A stretch of DNA of 64,000 bases from Sphaerochaeta associata (lineage in GTDB: Bacteria; Spirochaetota; Spirochaetia; Sphaerochaetales; Sphaerochaetaceae), in assembly GCF_022869165.1 (NCBI RefSeq), contig NZ_CP094929.1, positions 1,798,001-1,862,000 on the forward strand. Direction: 5' to 3'. Positions 18,209 through 27,154 of the stretch are shown piece after piece. Positions within the stretch are counted from its first letter, which is position 1. Each line of letters starts with the position of its first letter. The translations under genes were made by a program, and so were the position numbers. The notes under the pieces were generated by a model. The model ran no database searches. It was not told the DNA's origin and saw nothing but the letters and a program-made list of their open reading frames with translations.

Positions 18209-21110
18209 GCTTTCCATTACAACCAGTTACTCCCTCTTGTGGGGGACCATGCAGCCAAGGCTTCTGTTCGACAGGCTCAAGCAATGGAATGTGAAAAAGG
18301 TCGCCGTAACCGACCGAGACAGCCTCTGCGGGTACCCTGCCTGCAGGGAGGAAGCCCAGCGGTGCGATATCGAGCTCATCTGTGCAGCAGCCCTGACTGA
18401 AGGAGATGGCGAAATCCATGCCTTCGTGCAGAATCAGAAGGGGTATGAGAAGCTGTGCCTGCTGCTTACCAAGCGTGCAGAAGATGGTGCCTTCTCCTAC
18501 CTTCCCTCCTTGCTTGCAGACAGCGAGGGGCTTGTGCTTGCCACAAGCAGCCCGACCCTGCTCGCAACGCTTGCCAAAAGCAAGGCCGACCTGTATGCAG
18601 CTGTCACCCCGTCCTGTCTTGCCTCCGTTCAGACTGCGCGAAGACTCGGTCTTCGCCTGCTTGCCTGTGATGATGCCCTGCTGCTGGAAAAAGAGGACGA
18701 GGAGGTCCATCGCATCCTGCGTTGCATGGCCTTGCACAAGACCGTCGGTTCACTGCAAAAAGAAGATTGCGCGGTTTCCAGCAACGTTCTGCTCGACTCT
18801 GAGAAGTGGAACCAAGCCTTCTCGTGCTGGCCCGAGGCGGTACACAATGCAAGGAAGCTGGCGGCCTACAACCCCTTCCCATCATCACTCATCTTCCCCG
18901 ACTATCCGGTTGAGGATTCGGCACAGGAGCTGGAAAAACGGGTCCTCAGTGGTGCCGAAATTCGCTATGGGGAGGTCAATGATGCCATACTGGAACGCAT
19001 CACCTATGAACTGCACATCATCGGCAGCAAGGGTTTTGCACCGTACTTCTTGGTCATGCACGATATCGTGCAGATGAGCAGCCGCACATGCGGGCGCGGC
19101 TCGGGGGCCGCCTCGATCGTCTCCTATTGCCTGTTCATCACCAATGTCGATCCCTTGGCCCATCATCTGTACTTTGAACGCTTTCTCTCCCCTTCCCGCC
19201 TCGACCCTCCCGATATCGATGTCGACTTTGCCTGGGATGAGCGCGACGGAGTCTTTGCCGCCGTCTTTGAGCGGTTCGGCCGCGAGCACTGTGCACGGGT
19301 GGCAAACCACAACAGCTTCAGGCTGCGCGGGGCGGTCAGGGAGACAGGACGCTGCTTCGGCCTCAGTGATACACAGATCAGTGAGGCTGAAAAGAGGTTG
19401 TTCATCAGCGGCCTGAAAGACCTCGACGATCCTTTGTGGCAGACCATCTGTCGCATAGCAACGAAGCTTGAAGGGCTGCCCAAGGAGATCTCCATGCACT
19501 GCGGAGGCTTGGTCATCACCCCAAGGCCGGTCTACTGCTATGCACCGCTGAGGTTGAGCAGTGACGGGTACCCCTTGCTTGCCTGGGAGAAGGAAGGGAC
19601 CGAGATGGCGGGATTTGTAAAGATCGACCTCTTGGGGAACCGCTCACTTGCCGTCATCCGCGACACGTTGGAGAACCTGGAGGAAGAGCAAATCCATATC
19701 GACCAGCGGTTGTGGCACCCCACAGAGGACGCTCCCACCATCGCCGCCCTTGCCAGAGGGGATTCGATGGGAGTCTTCTACATAGAATCGCCGGCAATGC
19801 GGCAGCTGCAGAAAAAAACCGGCCGCGGGGATTTCGAGCACATTGTCATCCACTCCTCGATCATCCGCCCTGCGGCGAACAAGTTCATCGCCGAGTATGT
19901 CGAGCGCCTTCGCGGCAAGATGTGGGAACCGTTGCATCCCAGGCTTGCCTACATCCTTGATGAGACCTACGGCATCCTCTGCTATCAGGAGGATGTGTCC
20001 AAGACCGCTGTCGCTCTTGCCGGCTTCAGCGAGTCCGATGCTGACAAGCTGCGCAAGGTCATCGCCAAGAAAGCCGGAGGAGAAAAACTCAAGGTTTACC
20101 GCCAGCAGTTCTTCGACGGGTGCAGTGCCAATAATGTAAGCGAAGAGACGACGCGGATAATCTGGGAGATGATGCTCAGCTTCGACGGCTACTCCTTTTG
20201 CAAGCCGCACTCAGCCTCCTATGCCATGGTCTCCTTCCAAAGCGCATATCTGAGGGTTCACCACCCTTCTCATTTCATGGCCGCCGTCCTGTCCAACCAA
20301 GGAGGCTACTATCGCAGCCAGGCCTACATCAGCGAGGCACGGAGAATGGGAATCCATGTGGAAGGCCCGGATATCAACCATAGCAGGATCCTCTACCATG
20401 CCCAAGGAAATACCTTGTTCATCGGTCTGATGGCCGTTGCCAACCTGACCTGGCAGGCAAGAGAACAAATTCTGGAGGAAAGAAAGAAAAGAGGCCCGTT
20501 CACAGACCTCAAGGATGCCTCTTCAAGACTCAGCCTATGCCGCGAGGACTGGGTATCCTTGGTGGAGAGCGGCTGTTGCGACAGCCTGGGACCACAGTAC
20601 CGGCGCAGCGAGCAGTTGAGAATCCTGCTCACCAATGCAGTGAGAAATACGTCCTCCGACCAATTGGAACTCTTCTCACCCGAGAAGCATATACCTGTAC
20701 AAACACGGGCTCTGGTGCAGGTCAAACGCACCGAGGATGAACTGCATCGTGAGTTCTCGGCCTTGGGCTTTTTGCGCACCAGTCATCCCCTGCTGTTGTG
20801 GTCGCAGTATCTGAAGGGTCTCAAGCGGGTAAAAGCTTCAGAGCTTGGTCGGCACAGGGGGCGCTATGTGAATCTCATCGGCTATCAAATCACCCAGAAG
20901 CAGGTCATGACCAAAGGCGGACAGAGCATGAGCTTCGTTTCCTTCGAGGATGAGACGGCCCTCTATGAAACAGTTCTGTTTCCCGACCTCTACCAACGCT
21001 TCTATCCACTGCTCTCCACCTTGTGGCCCTTGGTGGTGTTCGGGTTGGTGCAGGACGACCAAGGGGCCTTGGTGGTGGAGGTGCAACACCTTAGGAAAGT
21101 TGGTTCCTAA
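18198..21110 (+). CDS. dnaE2: DnaE2-like error-prone DNA polymerase III alpha subunit
   Basis: About 970 residues, C-family polymerase. The start METRLSITTSYSLLWG at 18198 overlaps the ImuB stop; a longer frame from 18057 lies wholly inside imuB. The N-terminal PHP domain is degenerate, with SITTSY where metal-binding PHP domains have HxH. The polymerase active site is intact: two Asp in PPDIDVDF (near 340) and the third in FVKIDLLGNRS (near 475). A tandem HhH region and an OB fold (VNLIGYQITQKQ to the end) follow. A clamp-binding QLELF lies at 822-826. Lacking its own proofreading site and paired with an inactive ImuB, it should act in translesion synthesis. It ends 20 bp into the convergent photolyase gene. 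Confidence 0.88.
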   Translation: METRLSITTSYSLLWGTMQPRLLFDRLKQWNVKKVAVTDRDSLCGYPACREEAQRCDIELICAAALTEGDGEIHAFVQNQKGYEKLCLLLTKRAEDGAFSYLPSLLADSEGLVLATSSPTLLATLAKSKADLYAAVTPSCLASVQTARRLGLRLLACDDALLLEKEDEEVHRILRCMALHKTVGSLQKEDCAVSSNVLLDSEKWNQAFSCWPEAVHNARKLAAYNPFPSSLIFPDYPVEDSAQELEKRVLSGAEIRYGEVNDAILERITYELHIIGSKGFAPYFLVMHDIVQMSSRTCGRGSGAASIVSYCLFITNVDPLAHHLYFERFLSPSRLDPPDIDVDFAWDERDGVFAAVFERFGREHCARVANHNSFRLRGAVRETGRCFGLSDTQISEAEKRLFISGLKDLDDPLWQTICRIATKLEGLPKEISMHCGGLVITPRPVYCYAPLRLSSDGYPLLAWEKEGTEMAGFVKIDLLGNRSLAVIRDTLENLEEEQIHIDQRLWHPTEDAPTIAALARGDSMGVFYIESPAMRQLQKKTGRGDFEHIVIHSSIIRPAANKFIAEYVERLRGKMWEPLHPRLAYILDETYGILCYQEDVSKTAVALAGFSESDADKLRKVIAKKAGGEKLKVYRQQFFDGCSANNVSEETTRIIWEMMLSFDGYSFCKPHSASYAMVSFQSAYLRVHHPSHFMAAVLSNQGGYYRSQAYISEARRMGIHVEGPDINHSRILYHAQGNTLFIGLMAVANLTWQAREQILEERKKRGPFTDLKDASSRLSLCREDWVSLVESGCCDSLGPQYRRSEQLRILLTNAVRNTSSDQLELFSPEKHIPVQTRALVQVKRTEDELHREFSALGFLRTSHPLLLWSQYLKGLKRVKASELGRHRGRYVNLIGYQITQKQVMTKGGQSMSFVSFEDETALYETVLFPDLYQRFYPLLSTLWPLVVFGLVQDDQGALVVEVQHLRKVGS

Positions 21111-22470
21111 GCACAATTTCCTGCTCGATTCGTGCAAGATAGCCCTTCATATTGAATTTTCGTTCCAATCCCTTGTCGTTCATATAACGGATGTTGCCGA
21201 AGATCGCCCGCTCGGCCCAAGGCCTGTCATGCTTGCCGAAGCACCAGGCAACCCCGGCATAACCGTTGGGGTCGCGCCCGTCCATCTGATAGGTGTTGTT
21301 CAACGCCAGGGCACGGTTGAATGCTTCCTTGGGAGTGGGGCTCCATTCAAGGATTTTCTTTCCCCAGTACATGCGCAGGTAGTTGTGCATGGTTCCCAGC
21401 TCGGTCAACTCCCTCTGTGCTGCATTCCAATACGGGTCATGGGTCTGTCCCTGCTCCAGCTCGGCAAACGTATACAGCACCGGCCTTCTGTCCTGCTCGT
21501 GAAACGAGAGGCTCTTCCGAGCCCAGGCAGGCAGTCCTTCAAAGGAGTCGTATAGGGGATTGAACCAGACATAGTTATAGGCAAGTTCCCTTCGCACAAT
21601 GAGCTCTTCCAAAAACACCCGTGCATCGGCAAGGTTGGTGTCATGCACTGCATGGTAGATATCGATCGCACTGATCTGCCCGAAATGCAGGTAGGGACTC
21701 AGGCCGGAACCGTGGCTGTTCGATGGATCGTTGCGCAAGGTCGCATAGCCGTCGAGTTTGGACTCGACGAACAAGGCGAGTTTTTTCTGCGCTTCAGCCT
21801 CCCCTCCTTTGAGGTGGGGGCAGGATGCCCCCTTGCTGTCAAGGGAGAGCGAATCCAAGACCTGTGAAAGGTTCGACAGCTTTATTGGATCAAATGGAGG
21901 CTCCTCCGAAAGAGCACAGAGATGAGGTGCCTCAATTTCGATGGCTTGGGCGAAATAGGCGATCATGCTTTCAATCTTGCGCCTGAGTGTTGCCGCCGAA
22001 TACTCTTCCTTATCCGACACAGCTTCAAGGGGCACGATGACATTTGTCTCGACTTCGTAGAAGGGACAGAGGCTGAAACCAGCTGCTTGCTTTCGCCAAA
22101 GACGCTCGGCTCGTGTGTATGCCCGGTCGGTCACCAGGACGCACACCGACGGCATGAGCTTTGCAAGGCCCGCAAGGATTCCATCATGATGCACCCAAAA
22201 TGGGATGCCAAGCGATTGCAACGTCTGCTGCACCTCGGCAAGGCCTTCCAGCATGAATTGGAAGTGACGTCTCTGGGCTGCTGAAAAATTCCTTTCCAGG
22301 CCGAAGTAGACAACCAGGGGCTTTTTCAAGGCGTTTGCCTGCTCGATGGCAAATGCAAGTGCTTCATTTTGTCGCACCCGTTGGGCGGCCTGCATCCAAT
22401 ACACGACATACGAGCCGGCCTTATTGACCGGATTGTCAGCCGTTTTTATGATTCTCTGCGCTTCGATCAT
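21091..22470 (-). CDS. phr: Class II CPD deoxyribodipyrimidine photolyase
   Basis: 459 residues. It repairs cyclobutane pyrimidine dimers using FADH- and blue light. Class II hallmarks are YVVYWMQAAQRVRQNEAL near the N-terminus, the FAD region SGLSPYLHFGQIS, LIVRRELAYNY, and the C-terminal NNTYQMDGRDPNGYAGVAWCFGKHDRPW. It is the last gene of a CrtI-like, DUF3795, photolyase run (35-bp gap) and meets the DnaE2-like gene tail to tail with a 20-bp overlap. There is no ribosome site before the ATG, but TATGCT lies 6 nt upstream, so a separate leaderless transcript is possible. Confidence 0.93.
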   Translation of the reverse strand: MIEAQRIIKTADNPVNKAGSYVVYWMQAAQRVRQNEALAFAIEQANALKKPLVVYFGLERNFSAAQRRHFQFMLEGLAEVQQTLQSLGIPFWVHHDGILAGLAKLMPSVCVLVTDRAYTRAERLWRKQAAGFSLCPFYEVETNVIVPLEAVSDKEEYSAATLRRKIESMIAYFAQAIEIEAPHLCALSEEPPFDPIKLSNLSQVLDSLSLDSKGASCPHLKGGEAEAQKKLALFVESKLDGYATLRNDPSNSHGSGLSPYLHFGQISAIDIYHAVHDTNLADARVFLEELIVRRELAYNYVWFNPLYDSFEGLPAWARKSLSFHEQDRRPVLYTFAELEQGQTHDPYWNAAQRELTELGTMHNYLRMYWGKKILEWSPTPKEAFNRALALNNTYQMDGRDPNGYAGVAWCFGKHDRPWAERAIFGNIRYMNDKGLERKFNMKGYLARIEQEIVLRNQLS

Positions 22471-22505
22471 GGATTGAGCATAGCATGGATCAGCGGAGAA
22501 AACAG

Positions 22506-22883
22506 CTACAATGAGTGCTCCAGATAGGAGAGAATCGCATCCTCATCGCCAAGGCTGTCATAATCACCGACCAGCTTGTTTTCATAGTGATAGACGAAAC
22601 CCTCGGCCTCGTTGTGTTCCAGGATTTCCGCCAGTTCCGATTCGCTGTGCCTCTGCAAAAACGAGGCGAAGGCCCGGATGCGGGGGTTAGCGAACATCAG
22701 GGCATCACAAGGGAAATCAGGACAGGCCCAACATCCTGTGTATCCACGTGCCTTGCAACACACAAAGTGCTTGCACCAGTCCTTGCCCGTGCAACCATCG
22801 TTTCGACACCCGACACAATGCTCTCTCTCACTGCACAGGCAGCAGGCAAGGCCGCAGTAGGCAAATCCTTTTTCCCTATCCAT
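22506..22883 (-). CDS. DUF3795-type cysteine-rich protein
   Basis: 125 residues and 13 cysteines. The N-terminal half packs CGLACCLC, CVGCRNDGC, CKHFVCC and CWACPDFPC, the pattern of DUF3795 proteins, which probably bind zinc or an iron-sulphur centre. The C-terminal half is helical and acidic. Its ATG lies one base after the stop codon of the CrtI-like gene, with GGAG 6 nt upstream inside that gene. The function of the family is not known. Confidence 0.8.
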   Translation of the reverse strand: MDREKGFAYCGLACCLCSEREHCVGCRNDGCTGKDWCKHFVCCKARGYTGCWACPDFPCDALMFANPRIRAFASFLQRHSESELAEILEHNEAEGFVYHYENKLVGDYDSLGDEDAILSYLEHSL

Positions 22884-22884
22884 C

Positions 22885-24459
22885 CTATGCTCCAGAGCGC
22901 TTGAGTTGCTTGATTACTTCCTGGGAAGCCAACTTTCCGGTCATGATGGAGATCGGCAGGCCCGAGGGGCTGAAGGTCCACTGCCCCGCCTGCAACACAT
23001 CAGGCAGGGATGTCCGTACTGATTTGGTGATGTGTTTTAGTGAATGTACTACGGCAACCTCCCCTTCGGTGAAAGACCAGCCGGTGATCGCCCCCTCGCT
23101 GTTCGCAGTCAATCGGGACAAGGTGAGAGGACTTGCCGAGAAAGCGTCCAGTACATGTTCGGACAGGGATGGATAGATTCCCCCACTCAGAACTTCAAGC
23201 ATGCAATCCTGTACAAAGAACTTCGCCTCCTCGTACCACCCGTCCTTTTCGATTTTTTCAAACAGCTGATAGGAAGCAAGGGTGCTGATGATAAGACCTG
23301 TCCTGCCTTCTGGTGCAAGAGAACCGTCGCGAAGAGCGGGAATTGAAATCTCATATGTTGTGGCTGCACAATAGGCCTTCAGGTAGGCCTTGATCTTCTG
23401 TTTGTCATGACAGCTTCCATCCAATGCAGTCTGGTCGACCGTACTCTGGCCTACCAGCGAAGGGGTATAGAAGAGATGGGGGGTGGACAACCGCTCAAAG
23501 TAGGAAGGGGGCAGGTCGACGGCAAGGTAGCAGGTGAAAATCGAATCCCCGCCGTGCTTTGTTTCAAGATTTCTTTTAAATCGAAGCGTCTTGGTTGAAA
23601 GCTGCTTTTCATCAACACTTCGATACAGTGCTTTCAAATCGGCAGCCCAGATCAGCTTCTTGTAAGCAATACCGTCAAGCAGGGTGTGCTTCTCAATATC
23701 GACGGCGGTAACCGGACAATCGAGCAGAACATCCACCCCATACTCCTTCAAGTAAGTATAGAGTGCATCGGTAAGCTTTCCGGTCCCCCCCTTCGGATAC
23801 TGGTACTCACAGTACAAGCCGAAATAGCTGAGGGCGAAGAAGGTGGGGGTATCGGCAAAGAAGTGCTGGGCGATGATGTCGATGAGGGCCTTGTTCTTGG
23901 TGAACCTGCCCAGATAGGCAACTACCGGCTCATTGAGCCTGTCGATCTTCCCGATGGTGCCCAAATACCGCATAAGCCAGGGCAGCAGCGTTTTTCGCAC
24001 ATATCCGAGGTCCTGATAGTTGTCCAGAAAGAGAGGATTGTCGATGCCGTACAAAACGTCCATATAGCGGGTGATTTTTCTGATTTCATCCATGATCAAG
24101 GCTATATCGGCAATGTTTTGGGGAAACAACCTGTCCAGCATCTTCTGATACTCGGATAGGCTCTCCGTGTCGGTAACGATTACCTTCTCGCTGCCGATTG
24201 CAAGGGTGACCAGGCTTCTGACCCAATTCATTTCAATACCCAGTTGCTTGAGCATGGGAAACACAATGCCGGAGTTTTCTATGGCCCTGATGCCCTGATC
24301 GTAGACAAAGCCATTACGCTTGAAGGAGTTGACCAGTCCTCCGGTTCTGTCCTGCTTCTCACAGAGCAGCACCGACAGGCCTGCGCGGGCACAATAGGCT
24401 GCCGCAGTCAGACCTGCAATGCCGCCTCCTACCACCACTACATCGTATGCTTTCTTCAT
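22885..24459 (-). CDS. CrtI/phytoene-desaturase-like FAD oxidoreductase
   Basis: 524 residues. The N-terminal Rossmann motif VVVVGGGIAGLTAAAYCARAG is followed by the acidic ribose contact (LCEKQDRTGG) and a GGLVNSF segment. A C-terminal FAD-binding stretch (FSPSGLPISIMTGKLAS) closes the fold. It belongs to the phytoene dehydrogenase/all-trans-retinol saturase-like superfamily. No carotenoid genes (crtB, crtE) are near, so a carotenoid role cannot be assumed. It is the first gene of the run with DUF3795 and photolyase. The substrate is unknown. Confidence 0.83.
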   Translation of the reverse strand: MKKAYDVVVVGGGIAGLTAAAYCARAGLSVLLCEKQDRTGGLVNSFKRNGFVYDQGIRAIENSGIVFPMLKQLGIEMNWVRSLVTLAIGSEKVIVTDTESLSEYQKMLDRLFPQNIADIALIMDEIRKITRYMDVLYGIDNPLFLDNYQDLGYVRKTLLPWLMRYLGTIGKIDRLNEPVVAYLGRFTKNKALIDIIAQHFFADTPTFFALSYFGLYCEYQYPKGGTGKLTDALYTYLKEYGVDVLLDCPVTAVDIEKHTLLDGIAYKKLIWAADLKALYRSVDEKQLSTKTLRFKRNLETKHGGDSIFTCYLAVDLPPSYFERLSTPHLFYTPSLVGQSTVDQTALDGSCHDKQKIKAYLKAYCAATTYEISIPALRDGSLAPEGRTGLIISTLASYQLFEKIEKDGWYEEAKFFVQDCMLEVLSGGIYPSLSEHVLDAFSASPLTLSRLTANSEGAITGWSFTEGEVAVVHSLKHITKSVRTSLPDVLQAGQWTFSPSGLPISIMTGKLASQEVIKQLKRSGA

Positions 24460-24594
24460 ACCCTTCTTCCCCGTTGCAAATCAGATAGACTCGTTTGCAG
24501 GCAACGGGCAAGCCACACTTCCTGTTCCCTGCTTTGCATACCTTAGCATGAAATTATGTGAATCAGATACTGAAATCGTGAGGGAAAAGACATC

Positions 24595-25932
24595 TCAATG
24601 GCTCCTGGCCGCAAGCCTGTACGTCTTGGTTTTTCCTCGTCCTTGTACTTGCAGCAAGCCTATGTCAGTCATTTTCTTTGCAATCAAATATGCTCGAGTT
24701 CGTTGTATACTCAGCAAATCCATCACAGCTTTTTCGTCGATTTCTTGGTTTGTAGCTACATAGTCAAGAATCTTACGCATTTGGTCGGTTATATAGAGAG
24801 TTTTGCCGGGGGCGTCATCTGATACCTCTTCGGCACTTCCTGCATGTTTTTTTGCAAAATTCATATTCGCCAGTGTTATTCGAAACGAGTTTTCCGTTAC
24901 TGATATCGTAGGCTTTCTGTCACAATCACGATACAGATCGAAAATTCTACGAAGGCCGGTTCCATACGCCTCTATATGTTTCAAGCGAAAGAAAATCTGT
25001 GCAAGCAACGGATTTCTTGGTTGTGATATGCCATTGAGTATATCTTCGGTAGTCAATCCAGGTACAAGACCTCCCAACGAAATGAACTCCATACGCTCTG
25101 CATTAATATTGATGATAATACTTCCACTAAAGCTATAATTCCTATGGACAAGGGCATTCAACAAGGCCTCCCGTATCGCTTCCGGGGGATACTCCATTGC
25201 GTCAATGCGATGCAAACCACGAATAATCGATTCAGTTCTATTATTGAGCATGCAATAGGTATAGGAGTCATTCAGTTGCTTGAAAATAGAACCGTTGAAT
25301 TCTCGCCTGTCTTTAAACATGGTGTTTGCTGTGTCATCAAATACTGCAATCTTTACAGAATGCGTACATTGGTCGGATAGTATGAGCGCCAGATTTGTAT
25401 AGTGGCCTTGAACAGATCCTCGCAATCCCAATGCAAAAGACTTGTCGTGCGTGAAAGCGACGTTTCTATTCTTGAATTCAGCATAAGCACTATCAAACGT
25501 TAAGTCCTGAAGTAAGCTTTGTTTTGACTCAAACGAATCACCGTCTGATAGATGTATCGCATGGCGAATCAGATCCCAGGATGCTGGAGCAGTGACAGTT
25601 CCCTGTCTTACATATACACCGGAAGGCTTTATACCATGCTTTTTGAGAAAATATGGTTTCTTGATTCCTTCTTCGACCGATATCTTGATTACCTTGTTTT
25701 CCAACAGCTCATACTGTACAAACATCGTTACATCGGGCAGGATTGCATCGCGAATCATATTTGAAAGCCGGTTGTACTCTGCATCGAGATTACTGATTCC
25801 TATTTCTTTTCCAGTATCATTGATGCCAAGGTAAATTGTACCGCCATGAGTGTTTGCAAATGCAATCACTTCCTTGGCAATATCTTCGGTAAGGGACTGT
25901 TTAAACTCAACTGATTCACTTTCATATACCAT
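24595..25932 (-). CDS. AlbA_2 (Schlafen-like) DNA-binding / HATPase_c_4 regulator
   Basis: 445 residues in three parts. The N-terminal AlbA_2 domain (about 1-125) begins ESVEFKQSL and contains AFANTHGGTIYLGINDTG. The central HATPase_c_4 module (about 250-350) has EALLNALVHRNYS and AYGTGLRRIF. A C-terminal winged helix (about 375-440) ends VQGRGKTKTYRLA. The family is usually annotated as an ATP-dependent or RecG-like transcriptional regulator. The ATG follows GGAGG by 7 nt. The gene stands alone behind a promoter covered by three identical palindromes (25968-26019), which strongly suggests that the protein represses itself. Confidence 0.87.
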   Translation of the reverse strand: MVYESESVEFKQSLTEDIAKEVIAFANTHGGTIYLGINDTGKEIGISNLDAEYNRLSNMIRDAILPDVTMFVQYELLENKVIKISVEEGIKKPYFLKKHGIKPSGVYVRQGTVTAPASWDLIRHAIHLSDGDSFESKQSLLQDLTFDSAYAEFKNRNVAFTHDKSFALGLRGSVQGHYTNLALILSDQCTHSVKIAVFDDTANTMFKDRREFNGSIFKQLNDSYTYCMLNNRTESIIRGLHRIDAMEYPPEAIREALLNALVHRNYSFSGSIIININAERMEFISLGGLVPGLTTEDILNGISQPRNPLLAQIFFRLKHIEAYGTGLRRIFDLYRDCDRKPTISVTENSFRITLANMNFAKKHAGSAEEVSDDAPGKTLYITDQMRKILDYVATNQEIDEKAVMDLLSIQRTRAYLIAKKMTDIGLLQVQGRGKTKTYRLAARSH

Positions 25933-25958
25933 AGAAAGACCTCCAGGATACCGATGTA

Positions 25959-25987
25959 AGAATACTATGAATATTCACCAATAACAA
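25959..25987 (-). promoter_or_regulatory. Promoter of the AlbA_2 regulator gene
   Basis: On the minus strand: TTGTTA (25987-25982), 17-bp spacer, TATTCT (25964-25959). The first palindrome lies inside the spacer and the second abuts the -35 box, so a bound protein would block RNA polymerase. Confidence 0.5.
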
Positions 25988-26019
25988 GTGAATATTCACT
26001 TTTAAGGGTGAATATTCAC
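25968..26019. promoter_or_regulatory. Three phased palindromic operators (TGAATATTCA)
   Basis: Exact copies of the 10-bp palindrome TGAATATTCA at 25968-25977, 25989-25998 and 26009-26018. The middle copy extends to the 16-bp palindrome AAGTGAATATTCACTT and the third to GTGAATATTCAC. Start-to-start spacings are 21 and 20 bp, about two helical turns, so all three face the same side. They sit 36-87 bp upstream of the AlbA_2 gene. Confidence 0.85.
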
Positions 26020-26067
26020 TGAATCTTTTAGAAATACAGCAAGAGAACTCTTTCTTGGAACCTATGC

Positions 26068-27062
26068 TTAAGGTATTTTCACCAGGCTGAATGATGGCAT
26101 GAAGGGGTGGAAGCCTTTGTCGCCCAATTGATAGGTCACTATTGGTTCTGGATCAGTCGGTACTTCCCTGCATGACGGTCCGAAATCAAGCTTGACAACG
26201 CTATCAGAACTATTATGGAAGGCCAAAGTTGTATCCTCCCAGAAGTTAAAGGAATTGCTGATATCTATAGTAAGCACAACCTTTGTAGTTCTGGAAATGG
26301 AAAAGGGGGTAATATATGCTCGCATACCCCCGCCGACGGTTTCTCCACTACGAATGGTCAAAATGTCCGAACTGCCCCAGAAATCAGGATCGTCAAAGAG
26401 ATTAATCACCTGAATAGGACCAGATCCAACAGAAACAGGACGTGTATGCAGGAAAAATGACGTATACCCATTACTTTCAAGCTCTGCCCTCATCCACTGC
26501 CATTGCGGAGGATCCTCAGCATTAATTGCAGTATTTACGATGATATCACGCTTCATCCAAGCTCCATCATCATTGAAATACAGACGAATGGTAGAAGTAT
26601 CGTACTCCAAACCTGATAGGTCTGATCTACTTGTAAGTTTTGTCAATTTAGTTGTATCGGCATCAGTTGACCAGGACGGCACACTGAACGAGCACTCAAG
26701 ATCCATCTCCAGATAGGTGAATCGCATCTCATAGCCGGTATATTCACCAACGGGAATTCGTTTTCTTCCCAGCAGCAAAGGAGTTGTAAAACGACCCGAG
26801 AAGCCGTATACCTCGGGAGCATCCTCATCAATGATGGGAATCACTGCTCCATCCTTGCGGATGAGGGCAAAATAGGTTAGAGCGATTTGTATGTGGATGG
26901 CGTGATGTTTCTGGAAACTTCAGTATCAGAACTTCTTGTTGAGCGGGAGACCGTATCGATGACGGCTTCCAAGCTCACTTCTGCTTCTCCTGCAGCCTCG
27001 CTGCAGCCGACCAAGGCGAGAATAATCACGAAAAGGGCAATGCTTCGAACGAGGTATTTCAT
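26068..27062 (-). pseudogene. Frameshifted lipoprotein gene of unknown function
   Basis: The 5' part (27062-26877) encodes a lipoprotein signal MKYLVRSIALFVIILALVGC followed by SEAAGEAEVSL and ends ...STYKSL at a stop. The adjacent frame continues LTYFALIRKDGAVIPIIDED and runs to 26068 (about 270 residues). Removing one CT from the CTCT at the junction, or one similar 1-2 base change, gives STYKSLTYFALIRKDG without a break. The start at 27062 has GGAGG 5 nt upstream. The downstream part is beta-rich with no family I recognise. Either this is a true frameshift mutation or a sequencing error; a minor alternative is two separate genes, the second from a GTG at 26844. Confidence 0.7.
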
Positions 27063-27154
27063 GGAAACCTCCAACAAACATTACAGATTATTCATAGTGT
27101 AATTCATGTTTGCAATTTGACAATATCATCAATGTGTCTATCAGCACAATAAGT

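Noticed and set aside
22885-24459. Carotenoid biosynthesis locus
   Set aside because: Only one CrtI-like oxidoreductase is present. No phytoene synthase or prenyl synthase is in the neighbourhood.
24595-26019. Toxin-antitoxin or anti-phage system around the AlbA_2 gene
   Set aside because: No partner gene is coupled to it. The layout is a single autoregulated regulator, so a defence role would be speculation.
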